Part shown: piece by piece, positions 34,892-43,669 of the stretch | How the letters are laid out: each line of letters opens with the position of its first letter | Numbering within the stretch: position 1 is the stretch's first letter | NCBI GenBank assembly: GCA_963765935.1 | Contig: CAVXXX010000001.1 | Coordinates: 310,001 to 374,000 of the forward strand | Direction: 5' to 3' | Source of the DNA: JAMXLG01 sp963765935 | Lineage (GTDB): Bacteria > Vulcanimicrobiota > Vulcanimicrobiia > Vulcanimicrobiales > Vulcanimicrobiaceae | Length of the DNA stretch: 64,000 nucleotides | Position numbers and translations under genes: made by a program | The notes under the pieces: model-generated | Database searches by the model: none | What the model was told of the DNA's origin: nothing | What the model saw: the letters and a program-made list of their open reading frames with translations, nothing else

Positions 34892-35698
34892 ATGCGCCGC
34901 AGCACGTTCGTACTCGGGGCTGTCGTCGCGTCTTTCGCGACCCCGGCTCTCGCACAAGGCAACGCCGCCGTCTCGGTTCTCTATGCCGGCTCGCTCATTA
35001 CGCCGATGGAGGGACCCATCAAATCCGCGCTTGCAACGCGGGGCATCGATTTTCAAGGGCAAGGCGGAGGCAGCAAGCAGCTCGCAAACTTCATCGAATC
35101 GGGACTGAAGGATCCCGACGTTTTCATTAGCGTGGATCCCAAACTCGTATCGGGCCTGGGATCGAAGGTCGAGAAGTCGGAAACATTTGCAAGCACGAGC
35201 CTCGGCATCGGTTGGAGCGATAAATCGAAATCCAACGCGCTTTTTCAAGATGTGATCCTTGGCAAGACGTCAGTCGTTTCCGCCCTCGAAACGTCCGGCA
35301 TTCGCATCGGACGCACCGATCCGCAGCTGGATCCCAAGGGTGCATATACGGTGCAAGCGGTGACGATGCTCGCGGGAGCCGAAGGCGCCCATCGAATCCT
35401 CGGCGACGACGCGAATTCGGCGCAAGTCTTTCCCGAAGAAACGCTGCTGACCCGAGTTGAGACGGGAGACCTGGATGCGGGTTTCTTCTACAAAACCGAA
35501 GCCGTGGCACGCAACCTTCACTACTTCCCGCTGCCCGGCGCTGCCTCGATGTCCGAAAAGATTAGCTACACACTCGCAGTCATGCGCAATGCCCCACATC
35601 CCGAACAAGCAAAAGCCTTCGCGGCTTTCATTCTCACCGGCGAAGGTAAGGGAATTCTCGAACGCGCCGGGCTCACGTATTTGCCGCCCTCGCCCTGA
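34892..35698 (+). CDS. Orphan extracellular solute-binding protein, molybdate/tungstate (ModA/WtpA)-like
   Basis: A 268-aa periplasmic binding protein. A signal peptide (MRRSTFVLGAVVASFATPAL) is followed by VLYAGSLITPMEGPIKSALA, the opening of WtpA/ModA-like proteins. GGGSKQLANFIESGLKDPDV and the hinge strand FPEETLLTRVETGDLDAGFF match the type 2 periplasmic-binding fold of that group. Ligand identity (molybdate, tungstate or another oxyanion) cannot be fixed from the sequence. No permease or ATPase is near, so it is an orphan here. Its 3' end overlaps the convergent MocR-type gene by 26 bp. Confidence 0.8.
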   Translation: MRRSTFVLGAVVASFATPALAQGNAAVSVLYAGSLITPMEGPIKSALATRGIDFQGQGGGSKQLANFIESGLKDPDVFISVDPKLVSGLGSKVEKSETFASTSLGIGWSDKSKSNALFQDVILGKTSVVSALETSGIRIGRTDPQLDPKGAYTVQAVTMLAGAEGAHRILGDDANSAQVFPEETLLTRVETGDLDAGFFYKTEAVARNLHYFPLPGAASMSEKISYTLAVMRNAPHPEQAKAFAAFILTGEGKGILERAGLTYLPPSP

Positions 35699-37172
35699 TC
35701 TTCGCGTCTTCGAGCATACCTACGAGATGCACCGCCGCGTCGCGCAGTTCTTCGGGATCGCCGTTGGTAAAGCCAAGCACGTATCCGTAACAGTCGCGCC
35801 GCTTTAGACACAAGCTGGACAGCGCGACGAGGCGCTGCCCGTTCGCCGTAAGCGAAAGCTCCTGGTCAGGGAACGGCCTCCGTGAAACGAGCGCCACATG
35901 AAGACCAACCTGCATCGGACCAAGATCGAACGATGTACGGCAAATTGGCTCGAGCGCGTTCGCGAGAACCGAACGTCGCGTTTCGTAGACGGCATTCATC
36001 CGGCGGAGATGACGTGCGAAGTGCCCTTCGTGAATAAAGCGCGCAAGTGTGGCTTGCACGTGTACCGATAAGCCGAGGCTCGTCGTCGCGCGCGCCGCCC
36101 GAAAAGCATCGGCGAGGTGAGGCGGCGCGATAAGGTATCCCACCCGAATGGCGGGCGCGAGCGTTTTGCTGAAGCTGCCGATATAAACGACTCTTTCGTC
36201 GCGATCCAAGCTTTGCAGCGCCGGCAGCGGTCGCGCACCTGCCGTGAATTCGCTATCGTAATCGTCTTCGAGAATGTACGCTTTGCGCTCTTCCGCCCAC
36301 GCAAGCAGCTCCAATCGCCGCGGCAGCGTAAGCGTTCCACCAAGCGGAAATTGATGCGTCGGCGTTACGAACGCGAGACGCGCGTTTCGCGGGAGCGACG
36401 CCGTTCGAATTCCGTCGCCATCCACCAATGTGGGATGAATGCGCAAGCCATGCAATTCGAAAACGGCGCGCGCCAGCGCGTAGCAAGGATCTTCCGCAGC
36501 GACCGTGTCACCCGCATCGCTCAAAACGGTAGCCGCGAGGTGCATTGCCGCCTGCGCGCCTTCGACGACGATGACATGCTCGGGTTGAGCGGTAATCCCG
36601 CGAAATTGCCGGACGTGCAGCGCGATAGCTTCCCGCAGCGAACGCAGCCCGCTCGATGGTCCGTAGCCGAGATTTCCGTCGTGCGCATCAAATGCGCGTC
36701 GCGCTGCGCGGTTCCATGCATTGGTTGGAAACAACGAAAGCGCCGGCGTACCGGGACGCAACGGACCGGCTCCTGCGGCAATGTCGAAATAGGTGCGCAA
36801 CGCTGCAATACGACGCGCGTTCTCGGGTTTCACCGTTTCGCTTGCATGTATTTCCGCCGGCCAGCGTAGGTCCGTGGACGCGACATACGTTCCCGAACCA
36901 ATTCGCGCCTCGAGATATCCCTCGGCGATCAATTGTTCAAAAGCAAGAGCGACCGTGTTACGACCGAGTCCGAGTTGTTTGGCGAGCTGGCGCGAGCCGT
37001 GCATCTTCGTACCGGGCGGCAAGGCCCCCGTCTCGATAGCGTTACGCAGTCGCCGCACGAGCTGCACGGCCAGCGCCTCGCCGGTCGTCCGATCCGGGAA
37101 GAGCGGCTCGAGGCGAAGTGGCCCCTTCATAGTTCGACGAAGTGGCACGTTACGAGGGGCCACTCCTGCCAT
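35673..37172 (-). CDS. MocR/PdxR-type regulator (GntR winged helix plus aminotransferase fold)
   Basis: A 499-aa transcription factor. A GntR winged helix near the N-terminus (GSRQLAKQLGLGRNTVALAF, then GYLEARIGSGTYV) is fused to a fold-type I aminotransferase domain. Recognisable parts are FVTPTHQFPLGGTLTLPRR, EDDYDSEF with the PLP aspartate, and the PLP lysine in VYIGSFSKTLAPAIRVGYL. MocR proteins sense PLP or aminated ligands and control vitamin B6, GABA or taurine genes. The ATG at 37172 has GAGG about 6 nt upstream; further starts exist on both sides. No target operon is adjacent, and the start region faces the AraC-type gene. Confidence 0.9.
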   Translation of the reverse strand: MAGVAPRNVPLRRTMKGPLRLEPLFPDRTTGEALAVQLVRRLRNAIETGALPPGTKMHGSRQLAKQLGLGRNTVALAFEQLIAEGYLEARIGSGTYVASTDLRWPAEIHASETVKPENARRIAALRTYFDIAAGAGPLRPGTPALSLFPTNAWNRAARRAFDAHDGNLGYGPSSGLRSLREAIALHVRQFRGITAQPEHVIVVEGAQAAMHLAATVLSDAGDTVAAEDPCYALARAVFELHGLRIHPTLVDGDGIRTASLPRNARLAFVTPTHQFPLGGTLTLPRRLELLAWAEERKAYILEDDYDSEFTAGARPLPALQSLDRDERVVYIGSFSKTLAPAIRVGYLIAPPHLADAFRAARATTSLGLSVHVQATLARFIHEGHFARHLRRMNAVYETRRSVLANALEPICRTSFDLGPMQVGLHVALVSRRPFPDQELSLTANGQRLVALSSLCLKRRDCYGYVLGFTNGDPEELRDAAVHLVGMLEDAKIRARAANT

Positions 37173-37334
37173 ACAATCCTCGATAGTGGACATCGCGCTC
37201 GAATCTCTTCATGCGACGCGCCTCGCAGCAGCGTATCGCCTCAGCACACCAACGGCGATACGCGCAGAGAACGACGATCGGACCCATCTGGCCCACGGGC
37301 GACACGCGAGTGTCATCGGGGCCTTGCGATTTCG

Positions 37335-37955
37335 ATGGTGGTGTTCCAGCTCACGTCGTCGTCGTTTTGCCTGCAGGCGCGATCGATGCCGGTGCGGCGA
37401 CGTCCGTTCGCGCGGGACGCCATTCGTTTTCCCGGACTTTCCGCAATGGTCGTTCGCGCACTGGCCTCGACGTCAAGCGATGCATTTGTGTCCCTTATCT
37501 TTGAAATCTTCGAAACGGCATCGCGAATATCGTACGGTCGCGATGCGAGGCCAGCGGCGGCGTCGTTTCGCGTGCAGCGTGTGAAGCGATACATCGAAGA
37601 CCACGTGACCGATGCTTTGACGTTGGACGACATGGCGACGATCGTAAATCTTTCCCCGTTCGTGTTGATACGACAGTTCAAAGAGGCGGAAGGAATGACA
37701 CCGTACGCGTACCTTTCGCGCTGCCGCGCATTCGCCGCGCAGGCGCTGCTCCGGAACACGAACGGCCCCATCGAGGAAGTCGGACGCCGTGTCGGATTTG
37801 ACGATCCGAACTACTTTGCGCGATTCTTTAAGCGCGCCACCGGTGTCACTCCCTCACAATATCGCGAACACTGGATTCAGAGGCCCGGTCCGATGCGTGT
37901 CAACTCCGCAATGAAATTCGCGTGCCACGTTGCACCTCCGTCGTCGGAGTATTGA
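37335..37955 (+). CDS. AraC-family regulator, N-terminus uncertain
   Basis: The C-terminal 100 residues are a typical AraC DNA-binding domain: RVQRVKRYIEDHVTDALTL, then SPFVLIRQFKEAEGMTPYAY, EEVGRRVGFDDPNYFARFFK and ATGVTPSQYREH. The region before it, about 100 residues from the ATG at 37335, does not look like a normal AraC effector domain, is rich in Arg and Ser, and other frames look no better. The N-terminal half may be damaged or may start at the ATG at 37446. The 3' end overlaps the convergent tandem DUF1579-like gene by 79 bp. Regulation and targets are unknown. Confidence 0.65.
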   Translation: MVVFQLTSSSFCLQARSMPVRRRPFARDAIRFPGLSAMVVRALASTSSDAFVSLIFEIFETASRISYGRDARPAAASFRVQRVKRYIEDHVTDALTLDDMATIVNLSPFVLIRQFKEAEGMTPYAYLSRCRAFAAQALLRNTNGPIEEVGRRVGFDDPNYFARFFKRATGVTPSQYREHWIQRPGPMRVNSAMKFACHVAPPSSEY

Positions 37956-38938
37956 ATTTCGAAATGATGCGTGGTCGGCTTGATGTTGCTCCAAACCTCG
38001 CGCACGAGTTCCATCTTGCCGTCGTGCGGCGAAGGAAACGCGGCAAGTTCCCCACGTCCGTCTTTGAACGTGCCGATCATGGATCGCTCGAATGTGCCGT
38101 CACCCTTGCCGGCAAACGTTTGACTCCACTCGTGTGTTTGCGGGTCATACAGGAAGAGCGTGAGACCCTCAATGGATCCTCCCGCGTTTCCGGCTTTAAA
38201 CTCTTCCATGAACGCTCGTCCGTTCCAGATCTTCCGCACCGCTACCGTTCCGGTCAGCGTTGCCCTTGAGGTTCCGCCTTTCGGCGATCGATCGATCGTC
38301 GTAATGTGCGTCGACCACGTCGCGTAATTAAAGTCGAAGTCGTGCGATGTCGCTGTTGTGGATCTCGGCCCTTCCGAAGGCGCGGTTGCGCTGACCCGCG
38401 TGAGCTTCGCCGTGAAATTCGGATGCCAGGTCCTGCCGTCATCGTCGGAGACGGCCTGTTCGAACGCATACGATGACGGCGTGATATCGAAGAACGTTTG
38501 GCGCACCAACACTGTGCGGCCGTTACTGAGTTCTTGGTCGTAGAACGTTCCGCGACCATCGAAGAATTCGCCGAACATCGGTTCAGAGAGCGAAGCGTCC
38601 GAGCTGCTCGCGCCGTTGAGGCTCCACTGATGCGATTGCTCGTTATAAAGACGAACGTTGAGAAGTTCGAGATGAGTTGGCCCGTCCGCTTCGACTTCCT
38701 CGACGCTCGCGGCACCGCCCCAAACCTTGCGAACGGTGACGGTCCCGTTGTAGCTTACGGACGTATGCGCACCGGAAGGCGCATCCAGGGTTCGCATGAT
38801 GTGCGTGCGCCACGTACCGAAGTTAAAATCGAAATCATGACTGCCGTCATGTCCGATGCTTGACGCATTTGCCGCGATGCTCGCGGATGAAGATACAAGG
38901 GTCAGTCCAAAGAAAAGCGCTGCAGTCTTTCGAAGCAT
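37877..38938 (-). CDS. Exported protein with two tandem DUF1579-like domains
   Basis: A 353-aa exported protein with a signal peptide (ALFFGLTLVSSSASIAANA). Two homologous domains follow. The first (about 35-185) opens HDFDFNFGTWRTHI and closes DDGRTWHPNFTAKLTRV; the second (about 200-350) opens HDFDFNYATWSTHI and closes DGGATWHANFIAELTRI. Between these ends both carry a V-R-K-[VI]-W motif. This is an internal duplication. The same domain type occurs once at the left edge of the window. It lies 30 bp downstream of the ECF sigma gene on the same strand and is likely in the same operon. Confidence 0.8.
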   Translation of the reverse strand: MLRKTAALFFGLTLVSSSASIAANASSIGHDGSHDFDFNFGTWRTHIMRTLDAPSGAHTSVSYNGTVTVRKVWGGAASVEEVEADGPTHLELLNVRLYNEQSHQWSLNGASSSDASLSEPMFGEFFDGRGTFYDQELSNGRTVLVRQTFFDITPSSYAFEQAVSDDDGRTWHPNFTAKLTRVSATAPSEGPRSTTATSHDFDFNYATWSTHITTIDRSPKGGTSRATLTGTVAVRKIWNGRAFMEEFKAGNAGGSIEGLTLFLYDPQTHEWSQTFAGKGDGTFERSMIGTFKDGRGELAAFPSPHDGKMELVREVWSNIKPTTHHFEIQYSDDGGATWHANFIAELTRIGPGL

Positions 38939-38968
38939 GCGAGAATACTAGGCCGTGAGCGCACAAGC

Positions 38969-39886
38969 TCATCTGGACGAAATTGACGTCGGTACGAATC
39001 GCGCATCCTCAGCGATGTATGGCACGTAGCGGAAATCGCGAATGAGCGAGATGGTGTCACCGCTTGATTCAAGCAAGATGAAGTACGCCGGCTCAGCGCT
39101 CGACGCAGGGCTGAATACGGCAATTGCCGGAACGTCGTCGACGCAACCCGCTTCCGCCCGGATATCTTCGGTCTTCATGATCTCGGCGTAGCGGTCGTAG
39201 TAACCCGCGTCGATCACGCGCCGCTGCCAACGCGAGACCATATCGAGTCGCGACTCCTCGCTGATCAAGGCGCGAAGCCCGTCCCAATTGCGATCGTTGA
39301 AGAGATCGACGTAGCGCCGCAACGTCGCTTGCTGCTCTGCCGACGGCCGGCGGGCGGAATGCGCGAGCCCGTCGCGCGATGTCCGCGCGACGTTGGCGCG
39401 CGCTCTTGAAAGCGCGGCCTTCACCGCACCGACGTTCGTTCCCATCGTTGTTGCGGTCTGCTCGAGCGATTGCCCGAGGACATCCTTGAGAATGATCGCG
39501 CTGCGCTGTACCGGCGGAAGCTCGACGAAAACACCGAGCGCCGACTCAACGAGTTCCGGATCGACACCGGTCTCTTCGACTTGCGCGCGCTCCGGCAGGT
39601 CGGCAACGGGCTCGACGTTTTTCCGTTCGTATCGTTTGAGAAAATCCATTGCGGTGTTATGTGCGATGCGAAAGAGCCACGGTTTGAGATTTGGCGGTTC
39701 CATCATCTGCCCCAACGCGTAATACGCTTTAGCCAACGTGTCTTGAACGACGTCTTCGCCGTCGAAAACCGAACCGGTCATGCGCGAGCAATAGCGATGG
39801 AGCTCGGGTCGGATTTCGTCGACGAGCTCCATGAAGCGGTCGCGTGCTTCGACCATCACGGGCAAGAGCGCGCCCGTATCGTTCAT
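38969..39886 (-). CDS. ECF sigma factor with C-terminal SnoaL-like domain (ECF41/SigJ-like)
   Basis: A 305-aa sigma factor. Region 2 (residues about 20-90: YCSRMTGSVFDGEDVVQDTL, KPWLFRIAHNTAMDFLKRY) and region 4 (about 125-175: ELPPVQRSAIILKDVLGQSL, GTNVGAVKAALSRARANVAR) are clear. A further 115 residues form an alpha/beta domain (LRRYVDLFNDRNWDGLRALI) like the SnoaL/NTF2-type extension of ECF41 and SigJ sigma factors, which controls activity in place of an anti-sigma factor. The gene starts one base after the stop of the 44-aa ORF. The upstream DUF899 gene and downstream DUF1579-like gene are the sort of enzymes such sigma factors regulate. Confidence 0.9.
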   Translation of the reverse strand: MNDTGALLPVMVEARDRFMELVDEIRPELHRYCSRMTGSVFDGEDVVQDTLAKAYYALGQMMEPPNLKPWLFRIAHNTAMDFLKRYERKNVEPVADLPERAQVEETGVDPELVESALGVFVELPPVQRSAIILKDVLGQSLEQTATTMGTNVGAVKAALSRARANVARTSRDGLAHSARRPSAEQQATLRRYVDLFNDRNWDGLRALISEESRLDMVSRWQRRVIDAGYYDRYAEIMKTEDIRAEAGCVDDVPAIAVFSPASSAEPAYFILLESSGDTISLIRDFRYVPYIAEDARFVPTSISSR

Positions 39887-39887
39887 C

Positions 39888-40022
39888 CTAATTGCGTCTC
39901 CGTCGAACGACGACCCCGTACATCACCGACGCGAGCGGTAAGAGCACACCACCCGCCATCGCGGTCGCAAAGGGCGCGAATTCCTCAACCGGCAGACCCA
40001 TAATATGCGCGAGCACCAACAT
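39888..40022 (-). CDS. 44-aa membrane microprotein in the ECF sigma operon
   Basis: A short ORF that fills the gap between the DUF899 gene (6 bp away) and the sigma gene (1 bp away) almost exactly. The ATG is preceded by AAGGGTGA. The peptide is hydrophobic in its second half (FATAMAGGVLLPLASVMYGV) and ends with four Arg and an Asn (VVRRRRN), so it is probably a single-pass membrane protein with the C-terminus inside. The tight spacing and topology argue for a real gene, which could hold or sense something for the sigma factor. I know no family for it. Confidence 0.6.
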   Translation of the reverse strand: MLVLAHIMGLPVEEFAPFATAMAGGVLLPLASVMYGVVVRRRRN

Positions 40023-40028
40023 GCGACG

Positions 40029-40784
40029 TCACCCTTGCGCGCCTTGCGGCTTCAGAATTTCCAACGCGGCGTCGCTGACTTCACTCCACTCTTTGCTAAC
40101 GGCTTCGTTGCCGTAGGAGTCGTGCCAGTTCCACCACTTGTACGGTTCCGTCTTGGGGTAGCCTTCCGGCGAGTCTTCCCACGCCTCCTGACGGCCGAGT
40201 GGTGTGATATCGAGATAGGCCCATGTGCCGCCCAACGCCTCGTCGCCGCGGTCGTGGACGAAGTACGTACGGTAGATTTTATCGCCGTCTCGGAAGAACA
40301 CGTTCGTCCCATGCCACTCGTCCACGCCGAAGTCCGCGTCGAACGAATCGGTGATCGTAAACCATGGGAACGTCCAACCCATTCGAGCCTTCACGCGTTC
40401 GATGTCCGCCTGCGGCGCACGCGACGCATACACAAACGTCGTGTCACGCGCATGGAGATGCGCGACGTCGGCGACCTGATCGGCCATCAACGAACAACCG
40501 ATACAGGCATGATCGGGCCACCCATACACGCCGGGTTCGAAGAACGCGCGATAGACGATCAACTGGTGGCGCCCCTCGAAGAGGTCAAGCAACGTGACTT
40601 TCCCGTTCGGGCCGTCGAAAACGTAGTTCTTCTCGACCGGAACCCACGGCATGCGGCGGCGCTCGGCAGCCAGCGCATCACGAGCGCGCGTCAGCGCCTT
40701 CTCCTTCACCAGCAGCTCCTGGCGCTTCGCCTCCCACTCCTGCGCCGATACGATCGCCGGCGTCTTCATCTTACCAATGGTCAT
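40029..40784 (-). CDS. DUF899 (thioredoxin-like) family protein
   Basis: A 251-aa cytoplasmic protein. It begins with the helical PAIVSAQEWEAKRQELLVKE and has the DUF899 core: ERRRMPWVPVEKNYVFDGPN, LLDLFEGRHQLIVYRAFFEP and DHACIGCSLMADQV. The fold is thioredoxin-like; the C-I-G-C pair sits where an active-site disulfide could form. Activity is unproven in the family. It leads a tight unit with the 44-aa ORF and the ECF41-like sigma factor, a common DUF899 context, and is probably a target as well as a neighbour of that sigma factor. Confidence 0.9.
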   Translation of the reverse strand: MTIGKMKTPAIVSAQEWEAKRQELLVKEKALTRARDALAAERRRMPWVPVEKNYVFDGPNGKVTLLDLFEGRHQLIVYRAFFEPGVYGWPDHACIGCSLMADQVADVAHLHARDTTFVYASRAPQADIERVKARMGWTFPWFTITDSFDADFGVDEWHGTNVFFRDGDKIYRTYFVHDRGDEALGGTWAYLDITPLGRQEAWEDSPEGYPKTEPYKWWNWHDSYGNEAVSKEWSEVSDAALEILKPQGAQG

Positions 40785-40869
40785 GTTGTCGTCTCCTTAT
40801 TTCTTCTCTTCTGAAGACGAACGGCAGCCCCCGAAAGATACGTCTCGGAAAAAAATCCGTTGCGTTGCG

Positions 40870-41994
40870 CTACTTCACGAACGGAACATTGGATGGGGTC
40901 ATAATGCGCGCGATGTCGCGAAAGATGGCATTCGCTACTCCGGGAAACGGTTTCTCGCGTTGCAGCGTCACCCATGCGACGACGGTCAGATCTTTTGATG
41001 GAAAGTAGTAATTCGCGGTGTTGTATCCCGGTAATCCGCCGGTATAGCCGTACCATCCGGCACTGCAACCCGAGCCAAGACCGAAGGCCAGGTTGCCCTC
41101 GCCCGTTGGAACGCAATCCATCCGCGCTCGCTGCGTGGCACTACCGGTCGTCTTTCCCGTAGTCCATAATTGCGTCCAGCGCTTCATGTCCGCCATATCG
41201 GAGACCATTTCGCCCGCCGATCCCATCAGCGAAACCGGAATCGACCCGCTGACGTCTTCCCACTCGTCACGATCGTTCAGTCCGTATCCACGCGCCCATG
41301 GTTGCGGCATGCCTTGCGTTGACGGATAACTCGTCTGCGTAAGTCCGAACGGGACAATCAGACGCGTGCGAATTTCTTCTCCCACGGGATGTTTCGTGAT
41401 ATCCTCGACGATCAATCCGAGAATCAAGTAATTCGTGTTGGTATAGCGATACGACGTACCCGGCGGAAAGTACGGCTTCTGTTGCACGGCCCACCCGACC
41501 ATCTCACGTGCGGTAAATATCGTCGTCGGTTTCGGGTCGATGCGAGCGACCTGGGGTGTGTCGTACGCCTCGAAAAGCCCGCTTCGCATCTGACACACTT
41601 CCCGAACGGTGATGTTGCGCGCGTTCGGAATCGTAACGCCCAAGTTGAAACGGCTGAGCCGATCGTCGAGCCGCAGTTTCCCTTCGTCGATCAATTGCAG
41701 CAAGACGCTGATTACAAACGTCTTTGTATTACTTCCGATGCGAAAGTGATCGGCGGCGCTCAACGGCGTCCGCTTCGCAAGGTCCGCGTAGCCGAACGCG
41801 TGCACGTACGACCGGTCATGGTCCCACACGCCGATCAGCACCGCGGGGACGGGCGAGACGCCTCCGTACGCCTTGCGTTCCTTCTCCACCGCGGCGACGA
41901 TTGCGGCTTGGACCGAGGGACTCAAGGATTGCGCAACGACCGCCCGCGGCACAAACCCGGCGAGTACAAAAAGAATAACCCAGACGATGCGCAT
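40870..41994 (-). CDS. Exported serine hydrolase, beta-lactamase/DD-peptidase (class C-like) family
   Basis: A 374-aa exported protein with a signal peptide (MRIVWVILFVLAGFVPRAVV). The catalytic motifs are Ser88-Asn-Thr-Lys91 (RIGSNTKTFVIS) and Y-T-N near residue 172 (YRYTNTNYLILGL). The closing block YTGGLPGYNTANYYF holds the H/K-x-G equivalent as T-G-G. It resembles Streptomyces R61-type D-Ala-D-Ala carboxypeptidase relatives and may cut D-amino peptides. The ATG at 41994 has GGGGAGG about 8 nt upstream; the frame is open further upstream but without a signal peptide. It is divergent from the ferritin-like gene. Confidence 0.88.
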   Translation of the reverse strand: MRIVWVILFVLAGFVPRAVVAQSLSPSVQAAIVAAVEKERKAYGGVSPVPAVLIGVWDHDRSYVHAFGYADLAKRTPLSAADHFRIGSNTKTFVISVLLQLIDEGKLRLDDRLSRFNLGVTIPNARNITVREVCQMRSGLFEAYDTPQVARIDPKPTTIFTAREMVGWAVQQKPYFPPGTSYRYTNTNYLILGLIVEDITKHPVGEEIRTRLIVPFGLTQTSYPSTQGMPQPWARGYGLNDRDEWEDVSGSIPVSLMGSAGEMVSDMADMKRWTQLWTTGKTTGSATQRARMDCVPTGEGNLAFGLGSGCSAGWYGYTGGLPGYNTANYYFPSKDLTVVAWVTLQREKPFPGVANAIFRDIARIMTPSNVPFVK

Positions 41995-42124
41995 AACGAG
42001 CCTCCCCGGTCGAAAGCGTGCCACAACTCGCTTGAGCGCTCTATCCCAAGCGTGCATGCTTGAATGAAACGGCGGCACTCGCCCGAACTTCTGCGCTTGT
42101 TTCGTTCGCCGGGAGATAGAGCTA

Positions 42125-42688
42125 ATGACGACCGCTAAGCATCCCTTCATCGCAGACATCACCGAACTTCGACGCCGCGCGAAAGAGCATATCGAGCGCG
42201 GCGCCGTCACGCAAAACTACGAAGGCGAAGTCCAGCAGACGATCGATCTGCTTCAAACCGCGCTCGCCACCGAAGTTGTCTGCATTCTTCGTTACACGAT
42301 GCACGCCGTTTCAGCGGTTGGAATCGATAGCGAAAGCGTCAAAGAAGAATTCGTCGAGCACGCAAACGACGAGCGCGAGCACATGGAAAAAATCGCCGAC
42401 CGCATCAATCAACTCGGAGGCACGCCGAACCTCAACCCCGAGGGCCTGCATACGCGCTCGGCCACCGAATACGGCAACGCGCAAAATCTCGTCGAGATGA
42501 TCAAAGAGAATCTCGTTGCCGAGCGGATCGCCGTCGAGCACTACCGCGAGTTAGTACGGTATTTCGGTGAAAAGGATCCGACGACACGCATCATGCTCGA
42601 AGGCATCCTCGCGCAAGAAGAGGATCACGCCAACGACATGCACGACCTGCTGGTCGCACACGAGGGACGTCCATTCCTAAACGATTAG
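42125..42688 (+). CDS. Ferritin-like (bacterioferritin-type) iron-binding protein
   Basis: A 187-aa four-helix protein. The di-iron ligand positions are visible in all four helices: ALATEVVCILRYT, HANDEREHMEKIADRI, ENLVAERIAVEHYRELV and LAQEEDHANDMHDLL. This E, E-x-x-H, E, E-x-x-H set is intact. It resembles the Bfr/DPS-like 'ferritin-like domain' group and would store or detoxify iron in the cytoplasm. There is no obvious haem-binding Met. GGGAG lies 9-10 nt before the ATG. The gene is followed on the same strand by the broken Tat hydrolase gene. Confidence 0.9.
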   Translation: MTTAKHPFIADITELRRRAKEHIERGAVTQNYEGEVQQTIDLLQTALATEVVCILRYTMHAVSAVGIDSESVKEEFVEHANDEREHMEKIADRINQLGGTPNLNPEGLHTRSATEYGNAQNLVEMIKENLVAERIAVEHYRELVRYFGEKDPTTRIMLEGILAQEEDHANDMHDLLVAHEGRPFLND

Positions 42689-42702
42689 GCAGGCGCCGCT
42701 TC

Positions 42703-43669
42703 TTGACGAATGCGGCGATGACGATCGCCGGTGCGCAGCTCGGAATGATGGCCTCGCCGGCTCTCGCCGCAGAGACGTCCTTTGCTTCCATCAAACACGT
42801 CAATGCGGGCGTGCTGAACGTCGGCTACGCCGAAGCCGGACCGCCGAACGGCCACGCTCGTCCTTCTGCTGCACGGCTGGCCGTATGATATCTACAGCTA
42901 CGTCGATGTCGCGCGGCTGCTAGCGTCAAGGGGATATCGCGTTATCGTTCCCTACATCCGCGGCTTCGGTTCCACGCAATTTTTATCGAGCAGCACGCTG
43001 CGCAACGGAGAGCAAGCCGCCGTTGCGCTCGATATCATCGCTTTGATGGACGCGCTGAAGATCAAACGAGCGGTTATCGGCGGCTTCGACTGGGGATCGC
43101 GAACGGCGGCCATTATCGCAGCCCTTTGGCCCGAGCGCTGCAAAGCGCTTGTCGCGGTGAGCGGATATCTCATCACGAACGTCAAGGCGCAACAACACCC
43201 GTTGCCTCCCAAAGCCGAACTGGGATGGTGGTACCAATACTATTTCTCAACCGAGCGCGGCAAAACCGGCTATAGCGACTACCGCAACGACTTCAACAAA
43301 TTGATCTGGAAGATCGTATCGCCGAAATGGAACTTCAGCGACGCGACCTACGATCGGACGGCCGCATCATTTGCGAATCCCGATCATGTCGCCATCGTGA
43401 TCCACAATTATCGCTGGCGGCTCGGCTTGGCCGACGGTGAAGCGAAATACACCGATCTCGAAAACCGTCTGTTCGCAGGGCCGGCCATCGCCGCGCCGGC
43501 GATTACTATTGCGAGTGACTTCGATGGTCCCGGGAAAGACGGAGTCGCATACCGGAATAAATTCGCCGGCAAATACGAACACCGGATCTTCGACGGCATC
43601 GGCCACGACGTACCCCAAGAAGCGCCTGCGGATTTTGCAAAAGCAATCGTCGACGTCGATCGTCTCTAG
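42703..43669 (+). pseudogene. Tat-exported alpha/beta hydrolase (dehalogenase/epoxide-hydrolase-like), frameshifted
   Basis: The gene encodes an alpha/beta hydrolase of the Asp-nucleophile type, broken by one extra base at about 42850-42853. Before the break it has a twin-arginine signal core (RRRFLTNAAMTIAGAQLG) and VLNVGYAEAGPPNG; after it, in the next frame, TLVLLLHGWPYDIYSYVDVA with the oxyanion loop. The nucleophile is Asp in VIGGFDWGSRTA and the base His in GIGHDVPQEAP. The Tat arginines lie upstream of the only in-frame start (TTG at 42703), so the start itself also seems lost. Downstream motifs (MPPKAELGWWYQYYF-type region, PKWNF, NYRWRLGLADGE) are intact. Probably a recent pseudogene. 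Confidence 0.85.
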
